The position numbers were made by a program, and so were the translations under genes. A stretch of DNA of 41,686 nt from an uncultured Olsenella sp. (GTDB lineage: Bacteria; Actinomycetota; Coriobacteriia; Coriobacteriales; Atopobiaceae). The stretch covers positions 1 to 41,686 of the forward strand of contig CASEVE010000017.1 in the NCBI GenBank assembly GCA_949291295.1, given 5' to 3'. Below, in pieces: positions 1 to 11,721 of the stretch (position 1 is its first letter; every line of letters starts with the position of its first letter). A model generated the notes under the pieces. It saw only the letters and a program-made list of their open reading frames with translations. It did not search any database and was not told where the DNA came from.

Positions 1-31
1 AGTTGTCATCATGGTTCCCATGATGACAACT
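1..31. repeat. Perfect 14-bp inverted repeat (hairpin)
   Basis: AGTTGTCATCATGG at 1-14 is the exact reverse complement of 18-31, with a 3-nt loop. It lies beyond the 3' end of typA, so it could be a terminator stem, but no T-run follows on the minus strand inside the window. The window edge cuts the context. It may be a member of a REP-like palindrome family. Confidence 0.6.
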
Positions 32-33
32 TA

Positions 34-73
34 CCCTGTCACCTTTGTCACCACCCCGTCGCCCCTGTCACCG
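34..73. repeat. Short direct repeats of TGTCACC downstream of typA
   Basis: TGTCACC occurs at 37-43, 46-52 and 66-72, with a related CCGTCGCCC between. Together with the hairpin at 1-31 this fills the gap after typA. It resembles decayed palindromic-repeat material. No gene is seen here. Confidence 0.35.
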
Positions 74-105
74 TCGCTGCCGGAGAGGCCAATCGGCACG
101 GTGCC

Positions 106-1944
106 TTACTTCTTGACCTTGCCGGTGCGGACGGCCCACTTGCGGCGCTCGGTCTCGTTGAGGATGCGCTTGCGCATGCGGACGCTCTTCGGCGTGACCT
201 CCACGAGCTCGTCATCCATGATGTACTCGAGAGCCTCCTCCAGCGTGAAGGTGCGCGGCGGCGTGAGCTGCACGGCAATGTCGGCAGTGGAGGAGCGCTG
301 GTTGCCCAGGCTCTTGGTGCGCGCGATGTTGACGACCATGTCACCGGGCTTGGAGCGCTCACCCACGAGCATGCCCTCGTAGCACTCGTCACCCGGACCC
401 ACGAACAGGGCGCCGCGCTCCTGGAGCGTGCCGAGCGCGTAGGCCACGGCCTTCTCGGTGCTCATGGAGATCATCGCGCCGTTCTGTCGCACGCCAATCT
501 CTCCGGCGTAGGGACCGTACTCGAGGAAGGTGTGATAGAAGACGGCCTCGCCATGAGTGACGTTAAGGATGCGGTTCTTGAGGCCCATGATGCCGCGCGT
601 GGGAATCTTGAACTCAAGGTGGGTCTGCGTGGTACCGGTGTCCATGCTGGTCATGGTGCCGCCGGCGTTACCAAAGACCTCGATGACCTTGCCGGAGTAC
701 TCACCGGGGCACTCCACCACAGCCTGCTCAACGGGCTCGGTCATGTTGCCGTTGGCGTCCTTCTTGAAGAGCACTCGCGGGCGACCAACCTGGAACTCAA
801 ATCCCTCGCGGCGCATGGACTCCATGAGAACCGAGAGATGCAGGATGCCGCGGCCGGCGACCTCGATGCCGGTCTTGTCGGGGAGCTCCTCGATGCGCAT
901 GGTCACGTTGTTCTCGCGCTCCTGCATGAGGCGCTCCTTGAGCTGACGCCCGCCCACGATGTCTCCCTCGCGGCCGACGAGCGGCGAGGTCGAAGCCTCA
1001 AAGATGACGGAGAGCGTGGGCGGATCAATCTCGATGGGCTCAAGCTCGACGGGGTTCTCGGGGTCCGTGTAGACGTCGCCAATGTCGGTGGAGTCGATGC
1101 CCACAACAGCGGCGATGTCTCCTGCCTGGGCCTCCTTGCACTCCTTTCGACCAAGATAGTCGAAGGTAAAGAGCTGCTTGACCTGGCTCATCGCACGGCT
1201 GCCGTCGTTTTTGACCACGAGGATCTTGTCGCCAGCGTGGATGGTGCCGGAGTAGATGCGACCAATGCCGATTCGACCAACATATTCGGAGTGGTCGATG
1301 GTCACACACTGCATGGCAAGCGGACCCTCGAGGTCAACCTCCGGCGCGGGCAGCTCATCGACAATCATGTCGAGCATGGGGAACATGTCCTCGTTGTCGT
1401 CTGCGGGGTCCAGGCGCGCAAAGCCGTTCACGGCAGAGGCGTAGACCACGTGCTCCATGGCAAACTCGAGCTGCTCGTCCGTGGCGCCCAGATCGGCCAT
1501 GAGGTCGAGCGAGGTGTTCACCGCGCGCTCGGGGTCAGCTGCGGGTTTGTCGATCTTGTTCACCACGATCATGATGGCCAGACCGGCATCGATGGCGTGG
1601 CGCAGGACAAAGCGTGTCTGCGGCATGGGGCCCTCGGCGGCGTCGACCAAGAGGAGCGCACCATCGGCCATGCGCAGGACGCGCTCGACCTCGCCGCCAA
1701 AGTCAGCGTGACCCGGGGTGTCGATGACGTTGATCTTCACGCCCTTGTACTCAATCGAGATGTTCTTGGCCAGGATGGTGATGCCACGCTCGCGCTCCTG
1801 ATCGTTGGAGTCGAGCACGCGCTCCTGAACCTGCTGGTTCTCGCGGAAGGCATCGGTTGCCTTGAGCATTTGGTCGACCAACGTGGTCTTTCCGTGGTCG
1901 ACGTGGGCGATAATGGCGATGTTCCTGATGTTTTCCTGGCGCAT
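106..1944 (-). CDS. typA: Ribosome-binding translational GTPase TypA/BipA
   Basis: A 612-residue cytosolic GTPase of the elongation-factor superfamily that binds the ribosome and helps 50S assembly and stress adaptation. The GTPase motifs are clear: G1 AHVDHGKTTL near residues 14-23, the RERGITI switch region, G3 DTPGHADFGGE and G4 NKIDKP. After the G domain come an EF-Tu-like domain 2, two EF-G-like domains and the basic C-terminal domain typical of TypA, which ends in a Lys-rich tail. Length matches the family. The ATG at 1944 follows a purine-rich GAGAGGGAC, and the next start inward would remove part of the G1 strand. It appears monocistronic, with the 2022-2444 gene upstream on the same strand. 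Confidence 0.97.
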   Translation of the reverse strand: MRQENIRNIAIIAHVDHGKTTLVDQMLKATDAFRENQQVQERVLDSNDQERERGITILAKNISIEYKGVKINVIDTPGHADFGGEVERVLRMADGALLLVDAAEGPMPQTRFVLRHAIDAGLAIMIVVNKIDKPAADPERAVNTSLDLMADLGATDEQLEFAMEHVVYASAVNGFARLDPADDNEDMFPMLDMIVDELPAPEVDLEGPLAMQCVTIDHSEYVGRIGIGRIYSGTIHAGDKILVVKNDGSRAMSQVKQLFTFDYLGRKECKEAQAGDIAAVVGIDSTDIGDVYTDPENPVELEPIEIDPPTLSVIFEASTSPLVGREGDIVGGRQLKERLMQERENNVTMRIEELPDKTGIEVAGRGILHLSVLMESMRREGFEFQVGRPRVLFKKDANGNMTEPVEQAVVECPGEYSGKVIEVFGNAGGTMTSMDTGTTQTHLEFKIPTRGIMGLKNRILNVTHGEAVFYHTFLEYGPYAGEIGVRQNGAMISMSTEKAVAYALGTLQERGALFVGPGDECYEGMLVGERSKPGDMVVNIARTKSLGNQRSSTADIAVQLTPPRTFTLEEALEYIMDDELVEVTPKSVRMRKRILNETERRKWAVRTGKVKK

Positions 1945-2021
1945 GAGTCCCTCTCACTAAACACGGCGACAAATGACCGACCATCTCGGTCGGCGGTTAG
2001 TTTTTCTCGACATACGGTACT

Positions 2022-2444
2022 TTACAGCAGCGGAGGCATCTCGCCGGCCGGCGCGGGGTCGGTCCACGTGAAACCATCACCAGAACCCTTGCCGTCAATG
2101 AGTGAGAAGGCCGAGTAGGCCCTGTAGCCACGCTCGCCAAACTCAAGGAGGAGCGCGTCCGCATAGGCGCCGTCCTCGTCCGCAACTGCCCCCTCGTAGG
2201 TAAGGGCATAGCGGATGGCATCCTGTGACTCCCGAACGCGGGCACGGGCGGCCTCGAGACAGGCCTCCGGGCCGTCGTCCTCAAACTCGTAGCTCAAAAC
2301 GGACCCGTCCGCTAGTTGAATGGCGAGAAGGACCTCCATCGGCTCACCGTTAGCAAGAAGGTCGAGCGCGTCCCCCATGAGCGTGCTTGCCAGCTCATCC
2401 GTCTCGGGCGACACTCCCTCGCGAAGCGTGTCCTTCTCCGCCAC
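2022..2444 (-). CDS. Hypothetical protein, 140 aa
   Basis: I do not recognise a family. The protein is small, acidic and predicted soluble, with no signal peptide or membrane segment. The N-terminal half is helical (ETDELASTLMGDALDLLANG) and is followed by alternating strand-like segments (VLLAIQLADGSVLSYEF, GYRAYSAFSLIDG). The GTG start at 2442-2444 is chosen because GAGGAGG lies 4 nt upstream. An ATG 2 nt earlier is in another frame and gives a poor product. It lies 77 bp upstream of typA on the same strand and could be co-transcribed with it. GC content and codon use match the neighbours, so it is probably a real lineage-specific gene. Confidence 0.7.
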   Translation of the reverse strand: MAEKDTLREGVSPETDELASTLMGDALDLLANGEPMEVLLAIQLADGSVLSYEFEDDGPEACLEAARARVRESQDAIRYALTYEGAVADEDGAYADALLLEFGERGYRAYSAFSLIDGKGSGDGFTWTDPAPAGEMPPLL

Positions 2445-2502
2445 ATGACCTCCTCACGTCGTTTTTTCTGCCGTGATGATACCGCATCGGGAGGACCCCT
2501 TA

Positions 2503-2595
2503 AAATTAACGGACATTCGATCGCCAAAAATGACCTTCTCATCAACAAAACACCAGTTGAGCCTGATTTTTTGGAAATCCAATGTCCGTTAATTT
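2503..2595. repeat. 93-bp MITE-like element, copy A
   Basis: The termini AAATTAACGGACATT (2503-2517) and its exact reverse complement (2581-2595) bracket 63 bp. The reverse complement of this element aligns along its length with 33817-33897, sharing the terminal 17 bases and an internal TCAACTGGNGTTTTG. It occupies the gap between the 140-aa gene and the tRNA terminator. There is no transposase nearby, so it would be non-autonomous, or a conserved RNA/terminator cassette. Confidence 0.75.
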
Positions 2596-2628
2596 CTGGA
2601 CATGGTGGGTATCTCTCCCCGGCGCAGC

Positions 2629-2655
2629 AAAAAACCGGGCCCTAACGGACCCGGT
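2629..2655 (-). terminator. Rho-independent terminator after tRNA-Ala
   Basis: On the minus strand an ACCGGG/CCCGGT-based stem around a GTTAG loop is followed at once by six T. It sits just past the CCA end of tRNA-Ala and ends the two-tRNA transcript. Confidence 0.9.
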
Positions 2656-2666
2656 CATCATGTACC

Positions 2667-2742
2667 TGGTGGAGACGATGGGGTTCGAACCCACGACCTC
2701 AGGCTTGCAAAGCCCGCGCTCTCCCAGCTGAGCTACGTCCCC
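2667..2742 (-). tRNA. tRNA-Ala (anticodon TGC)
   Basis: The minus strand folds into a full cloverleaf: acceptor GGGGACG with CGTCTCC, D arm GCTC/GAGC, anticodon loop TTTGCAA giving TGC, and T arm GTGGG-TTCGAAC-CCCAT. The discriminator is A at 2670 and CCA is encoded at 2667-2669. It follows tRNA-Ile in the same transcript. Confidence 0.97.
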
Positions 2743-2823
2743 TCTGGGCCGGCGCCTGCGCCGGAATATAATAATCGCCCCAGCGGCGACTCGGCTAACG
2801 CTGGGGCGACTATTGCCAAGAAG

Positions 2824-2900
2824 TGGTGGGCCTGACAAGGTTCGAACTTGTGACCTCCCGGTTATCAGCCGGACGCTCTGACCAACTGAGCTACAGGCCC
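2824..2900 (-). tRNA. tRNA-Ile (anticodon GAT)
   Basis: The minus strand gives acceptor GGGCCTG with CAGGCCC, anticodon loop CTGATAA (GAT, Ile), and T loop TTCGAAC. The discriminator is A and CCA is encoded at 2824-2826. It is first in an Ile-Ala pair, the combination usually found in rRNA spacers, but no rRNA is in this window. Confidence 0.97.
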
Positions 2901-2913
2901 AACGCAAGGAGAT

Positions 2914-2942
2914 ATATTACACAGCAACCCGTCACCGGTCAA
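2914..2942 (-). promoter_or_regulatory. Sigma70-type promoter of the tRNA-Ile/Ala unit
   Basis: Reading the minus strand, TTGACC (2937-2942) and TAATAT (2914-2919) are separated by 17 bp. The -10 element ends about 14 nt before tRNA-Ile. This is one of the two best promoter matches in the window. Confidence 0.8.
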
Positions 2943-3037
2943 CGACTTTTTTGCAATTTCCTCTCACATCTTTGTTTGTGATTGCTAAGTCACCACATTT
3001 GGGTAGGATATGCGAACGAGGAAAGGAGATTAAACGC

Positions 3038-3574
3038 GTGTCGCTCAGAAAGATGGACATAGAAAGCGTGGTCGTAGGTGGAGGACCGGTTGCGTCGCTC
3101 GTGGTCTTGAAGACCCAAGACGAGCGCGACGGCCAGCCTGGCCTGCAGCTCCCCATTCGCATTGGTCTCGTTGAGGCAACCGCCATCACGATGGGCGTAA
3201 ACGAGCGCTCGGGAAGCCGGCCCATGACACACGATCTTCTTGTGTCCGTCATCTCCGCGCTCGGCGGAACGTGTGCGAGCGTACGCGTGATGTCCGTTCA
3301 GGGAACCACCTTCTTCGCCCAGGTAGAGCTCATCACCGCTGAGGGAGAGCACGTCTATGTGGACGCGCGGCCCTCAGACGCCATCGCGCTTGCCGTACGC
3401 GAGGGCGTTAGCATCTACGCGGATGAGTCCGTTCTCTCAACCGCCGCGCTCCCCGACTTCAAGGGTGTCGAGGCCGACGAGAAGAAGCATGAGCTCGAGG
3501 AGTTCCACGCCTTCGTGGAGAACCTCTCCCCCGAGGACTTCAACGTCGCCCCGGGCGAGAAGGACAGCGAGTAG
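3038..3574 (+). CDS. Bifunctional nuclease family protein (DUF151)
   Basis: A 178-residue cytosolic protein of the DUF151/bifunctional-nuclease family. Characterised homologues have nuclease activity, but the cellular role in bacteria is unclear. Family hallmarks seen are the LPIRIGLVEATAI segment, RPMTHDLLVSVISALG, and the DARPSDAIALAVREGVSIYADESVL block, which carries the conserved acidic and Arg residues. A Glu/Lys-rich C-terminal extension follows. The GTG at 3038 is preferred because AGGAG lies 9 nt upstream. The reading frame extends 29 codons further upstream, but that stretch (MQFPLTSLFVIAK...) has no ribosome site and overlaps promoter-like DNA. It is a single-gene unit, convergent with gyrA. 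Confidence 0.9.
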   Translation: MSLRKMDIESVVVGGGPVASLVVLKTQDERDGQPGLQLPIRIGLVEATAITMGVNERSGSRPMTHDLLVSVISALGGTCASVRVMSVQGTTFFAQVELITAEGEHVYVDARPSDAIALAVREGVSIYADESVLSTAALPDFKGVEADEKKHELEEFHAFVENLSPEDFNVAPGEKDSE

Positions 3575-3670
3575 CGATGTAACACAAGGCTCTGGCGCCA
3601 GCATCATGAGCCCGAGAGCATAACCTGTCCCAAAATCTCTGAGAAGAAAAACACGGCCCTTTTTAACAGA

Positions 3671-3704
3671 AGCGGCCCGCAGGCTTTCTCACCTGCGGGC
3701 CGCT
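3671..3704. terminator. Hairpin between DUF151 gene and gyrA
   Basis: AGCGGCCCGCAGG (3671-3683) and its exact complement (3692-3704) flank an 8-nt loop. It separates converging genes 11 bp after the gyrA stop. No clean T-run follows on either side, so termination is inferred from position and stem strength. Confidence 0.65.
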
Positions 3705-3714
3705 CGCTTACTTG

Positions 3715-6465
<2,751 letters not shown>

Positions 6466-6483
6466 GTATGGCCTTTCTCTGGG

Positions 6484-6549
6484 TGTTACGAGGGGACAGT
6501 CCCTTCGTAACATGACTATATGTTACGAAGGGACTGTCCCCTCGTAACA
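6484..6549. repeat. Nested palindromic repeat between gyrB and gyrA
   Basis: Two 29-bp arms (6484-6512 and 6521-6549) are exact reverse complements around an 8-bp spacer. Each arm is itself a near-palindrome built on TTACGA-GGGACAGTCCC-TTCGTAA. It can form a very long hairpin or a cruciform in the gyrB-gyrA mRNA and DNA. The same core recurs at 33729-33755 and 37718-37748. Candidate REP/BIME-type element. Confidence 0.9.
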
Positions 6550-6561
6550 CCGATCGGATGG

Positions 6562-8598
<2,037 letters not shown>

Positions 8599-8742
8599 GC
8601 GCACATCCTTCCCAAAAGGGCCCGAGGGCCCCATGCTCAGTTTCATGCGTTCTTTGCTGGGCCGTGAGCAAAAACGGCCCAAGCTATTTGATAATAGCGT
8701 TTGTAAGCCCCTGAGACGCTGTTTGAGGGCACCTTCATAGAT

Positions 8743-9294
8743 TTAGCTGTTACGGCGCTTCTCGGCCTGCATCGTGACTCTCATAGCCCGAGAAACGCTC
8801 GATTTAAGCTTTTCGGGAAGATCTGAGGTCATGTTATCGACCCAGGAGCTCTCCTCGGAGGAAAGCTCGGGGAGCGCCGGCGGAGCGTCGTGGGTCACAG
8901 GGCGCGAGACAGCCCCCTTGGCCCACTTTGAGACCCTAAACTCAACGTCTTCAAACCTCAGTCCCACCTGCTCCATGCGCGCGCGATATATCTCGCGGTT
9001 TGCCTGAAAGTCGACCATGCGCGCCCGGGAGTCAACGTAGACCACGAGCGTGGGAAGTGAGCCATGTGCCTTGGGACTTCTCACGAAGGTGCCCGTCGTG
9101 TGCTGCCTCTCAACGTCACCGTTGACGGCGTACCACTTCCGCGTGACACTCCAAGAGGTGCGGGCGCGCCCGCCCGAGTCTGCGGACCTCACAAACTCGT
9201 CAAAGACGTCAGCCACCGCCTCCGGGCTCTTCTCGCGTGCCACGAGCTCGGCCTCTATCTCGCTGATGGGGCGTCTGGAGGACCTATCGTCCAT
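8743..9294 (-). CDS. dciA: DciA-like replicative helicase operator (DUF721)
   Basis: A 183-residue protein of the DUF721/DciA family, which in bacteria without DnaC/DnaI helps load the replicative helicase DnaB. Support comes from position (between recF and gyrB, the standard actinobacterial place), size, and the family pattern SWSVTRKWYAVNGDVERQHT followed by LPTLVVYVDSRARMVDFQANREIYRARM, the KH-like core. The C-terminal third is low-complexity and charged, as usual. The ATG overlaps the recF stop region by 11 bp, so translation is probably coupled to recF. No dnaC/dnaI gene is seen here. Function is inferred from family and synteny. Confidence 0.85.
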   Translation of the reverse strand: MDDRSSRRPISEIEAELVAREKSPEAVADVFDEFVRSADSGGRARTSWSVTRKWYAVNGDVERQHTTGTFVRSPKAHGSLPTLVVYVDSRARMVDFQANREIYRARMEQVGLRFEDVEFRVSKWAKGAVSRPVTHDAPPALPELSSEESSWVDNMTSDLPEKLKSSVSRAMRVTMQAEKRRNS

Positions 9295-10375
9295 CGAAGC
9301 TCACCACCTCGGCCTCGTCGAGGACCTCACCTGTGAAGTAGCCAAGGTTGGTCGTTGTAATAACGGTCTGAATACCGCTCTCCACAAACCTCATGGCCGC
9401 CGTCCGCCGCGCCGAGTCAAGCTCGCTCATCACGTCGTCCAAGAGAAGCAGCGGCTTGGAATCGAGAATCTCCCCAGAAAGCTGCACCTCGGCCATCTTG
9501 AGAGCAAGCGCCACGGAGCGCTGCTGCCCCTGGGACCCATATGCGCGGGCGTCTCTGCCCCCAATGAGAAAGACAATGTCGTCTCTATGCGGCCCCACGC
9601 AGGTCTGTCCGCGTCTAAGATCTTGTTCGCGTGACTCCGCAAGGCGCTCGAGAAAGACGTCGCTCAGCTCATCGCGCGCGAGACCCATGAGGTTGTCCCC
9701 CAGGGTGCAGACGTAGGAGCACTCAAGCATCTCTCCGCCAGACACCGTCTGGTAAACCTCACTCACCCTCTCGGCCAGCCGCGAGAAGAGCCTGAGGCGC
9801 GCGGCGAGCAGCGTTGCCCCTCCCAGCGCCACCGAAGCGTCCCAGGCGTCAAGGAGCGAGAGATCGGGGCACTCCTCCTTGACGAGGCGGTTTCTCTGCT
9901 CGATGGAGCGCTGGTAGGTGGTGAGGACCTTGGCATAGCCTCGGTTTGCCTGTCTCCCAAAGTCATCGAGCTCCACACGGCGCACGGAGGCGCCGCGCTT
10001 GACGATGGCAAGGTCGTCCGGAGTAAAGATCACGGACATAAGGCTCTCGGGTACCTCAGAGGACTGTATGCGCTTGCCGTTCCTAAAGAAGTTTCGCTTG
10101 CCCGGCGCCACGTCGCAGCGTACGTCCACCACGCGGCCGTCTCCCTCGAGCCGCGCATCTATTCTTGCCGAATCGGCCCCCTCTCGCACGAGCTGCGAGG
10201 GGGTCGGCTTTCTAAACGACTGCCCCGCCGTGAGGAGCTGCAGTGCCTCGACGGTGTTGGTCTTTCCCGCGGCGTTTGGTCCCACAAAGATGGTCACGCC
10301 GGGAGACAGCCTCACCGTGAGGCGCTCAAAGCTCCTGAAGTCCGCGAGCGAGAGCTCTGTGACGAGAAGACCCAT
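9284..10375 (-). CDS. recF: DNA replication/repair protein RecF
   Basis: An SMC-like ATPase that helps load RecA at gapped DNA, 363 residues. Visible motifs are the N-terminal LSLADFRSFERLTV strand, Walker A GPNAAGKTN, the ABC signature YGSQGQQRSVALALK and Walker B LLLLDDVMSELD. It starts 7 nt after the dnaN stop and overlaps dciA by 11 bp, so dnaN-recF-dciA looks like one translationally linked unit. No strong ribosome site precedes the ATG, which fits coupling. Confidence 0.97.
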   Translation of the reverse strand: MGLLVTELSLADFRSFERLTVRLSPGVTIFVGPNAAGKTNTVEALQLLTAGQSFRKPTPSQLVREGADSARIDARLEGDGRVVDVRCDVAPGKRNFFRNGKRIQSSEVPESLMSVIFTPDDLAIVKRGASVRRVELDDFGRQANRGYAKVLTTYQRSIEQRNRLVKEECPDLSLLDAWDASVALGGATLLAARLRLFSRLAERVSEVYQTVSGGEMLECSYVCTLGDNLMGLARDELSDVFLERLAESREQDLRRGQTCVGPHRDDIVFLIGGRDARAYGSQGQQRSVALALKMAEVQLSGEILDSKPLLLLDDVMSELDSARRTAAMRFVESGIQTVITTTNLGYFTGEVLDEAEVVSFDGR

Positions 10376-10382
10376 CCCAAGC

Positions 10383-11483
10383 CTAGAGACGAACCGGCAT
10401 GAGCAGGTAGAGGTAGTTGATCTTTCCGTTGCACTTGAAGATGCCCGGGTTGACCGACCCGATGAGCTCGAGCCTCATGTCCTTGCTCCCGGAAACGGCA
10501 TTCACGCAGTCAAAGACGTAGTGATAGTTGAGAGCGATGGACATGCTCTGCCCCTCGATGCCACAGGGGATCGTCTCGGAGGACTCACCCTGCTCGGGAG
10601 AGCTGGCGGAGAGGCGCATGAAGCCGGCGTCGGCGTCGATGTCAAAGCGAACCGAGGCATTCTGAAGCGCGATGACCGAGACGCGCTTGAGCGCGGCGGA
10701 GAACGCCGCCACGTCAAGCGTGAGCGCCGTGGCGCAGGTGGGAGGCAGGAGCTGCTTGTAGTCGGGGAAGTTCCCCTCAATGCGACGGGCAAGGAAGGTC
10801 GTGTTTCCAAAGGTGAAGACGACCTGACTCTCGGTGATGCCAATCTGGATGGTGTCGGTCATAGACGGCATGGCGAGAACATCGTGGAAGACCGCGCCGC
10901 CCACGATGGCGCGGAAGGCCTCGCCCGGCGCGGCCTCGACGGAGGAGTCGCACACCGCAAGGCGGAAGGAGTCGGTGGCAACAAGGCGAATGGTGTTGTC
11001 CTCCACCGTGAGAAGGATTCCCTGCAGGATGGGACGCGAGGTGTCCTTTGAGGTCACGCGATAGACCTTGTCGACCATCTGGCTGAGAAGGTCACTCGGA
11101 AGCTCGATCGTGCGGTCGGGCGCCACCTCGGGAAAACCGGACCAGTCGGCCGGGTTGAGCGTGTTGAGACGGAAGGTCGACTTGTCGCACGAGATGGTGA
11201 GCGTGCGACCAGCACCCTCGAAGGTCACCGCGGCATCGGGAAGGTTCTTCGCAATGCTGGTCAGCACCTTGCCCGAGATGACCGCCTCACCCTCCTCCTC
11301 AACGTTGGCGGGGATGTAGTGCCTGATGGAGATCGTGAGGTTGTTCGTCTGGAACTCGAGCTGGCCCTCGGCGGCGCGGACGTAGATGCCGGAGAGAATG
11401 GGAAGCGTGGAGTTTGCGCCCAGTCCCTTTGCAACCACGGAGAGAGCCTTCATGAGCGATGACTGGCTGACGGTGAATTTCAT
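10383..11483 (-). CDS. dnaN: DNA polymerase III beta subunit (sliding clamp)
   Basis: A 366-residue processivity clamp that dimerises around DNA and tethers the replicative polymerase. It has three repeated clamp folds, the N-terminal MKFTVSQSSLMKALSVVAKGLGANSTLPILSG, and the C-terminal hydrophobic pocket ending YLLMPVRL, where partner peptides dock. The ATG at 11483 has AGGAGAAAGGA just upstream. It follows the candidate oriC, so the AT-rich origin segment overlaps the dnaN promoter region. Confidence 0.98.
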   Translation of the reverse strand: MKFTVSQSSLMKALSVVAKGLGANSTLPILSGIYVRAAEGQLEFQTNNLTISIRHYIPANVEEEGEAVISGKVLTSIAKNLPDAAVTFEGAGRTLTISCDKSTFRLNTLNPADWSGFPEVAPDRTIELPSDLLSQMVDKVYRVTSKDTSRPILQGILLTVEDNTIRLVATDSFRLAVCDSSVEAAPGEAFRAIVGGAVFHDVLAMPSMTDTIQIGITESQVVFTFGNTTFLARRIEGNFPDYKQLLPPTCATALTLDVAAFSAALKRVSVIALQNASVRFDIDADAGFMRLSASSPEQGESSETIPCGIEGQSMSIALNYHYVFDCVNAVSGSKDMRLELIGSVNPGIFKCNGKINYLYLLMPVRL

Positions 11484-11721
11484 GAGGGTCCTTTCTCCTA
11501 ATTCTCTTTATATATATCTAAGAACAGTAGTAGTAATAGAGGCTGTCGAAAAGTCTAATAACTCAGGAAAATACAAGGTAGACGCGCTTATAAAGCCTTT
11601 CAGAAAACACGCTTTCCCTCAACTTCCCTCAACAGGCGCGCCGGTGTAGAAAACTTCTTCGACCTGCGCCGGCCACTTTTCTCCCCCTTTCGACAGGTTG
11701 TTTTCGTCTCTTTCTACAAGC
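11484..11721. other. Candidate oriC (dnaA-dnaN intergenic region)
   Basis: A 238-bp gene-free gap between dnaA and dnaN, the usual actinobacterial origin position. It has an AT-rich segment (about 11504-11527), a trinucleotide run (11528-11539) and four copies of a DnaA-box-like 9-mer: TGTCGAAAA 11544-11552, TGTAGAAAA 11645-11653, and on the other strand TGTCGAAAG 11687-11695 and TGTAGAAAG 11710-11718. No TTATCCACA is present. Transcription direction of flanking genes diverges about 3 kb away, at rpmH. Function is inferred. Confidence 0.75.
11504..11552 (+). promoter_or_regulatory. Candidate origin unwinding element: AT-rich DUE, DnaA-trios and box
   Basis: In order on the plus strand: AT-rich TTTATATATATCTAAGAA (the duplex unwinding candidate), then TAGTAGTAATAG at 11528-11539, then AGGC, then the DnaA-like box TGTCGAAAA at 11544-11552. 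Read 3' to 5' from the box, the trinucleotides are GAT-AAT-GAT-GAT, matching the DnaA-trio rule described for the Bacillus basal unwinding system. Confidence 0.65.

Noticed and set aside
2058..2074. A possible fifth parS (GGTCCACGTGAAACC)
   Set aside because: Only about 12 of 16 bases match, and it lies in coding sequence 15 kb from parB, so chance is likely.
532..2118. A plus-strand frame of 528 codons opposite typA
   Set aside because: Antisense shadow of typA with no supporting signals.
6466..6513. Upstream ATG start for GyrA
   Set aside because: It would translate a repeat arm and lacks a ribosome site, while the GTG at 6465 has one.
8657..8680. GGGCCGT/ACGGCCC hairpin upstream of gyrB as a terminator
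   Set aside because: The T-run lies in the loop rather than after the stem, so it does not fit a standard terminator.
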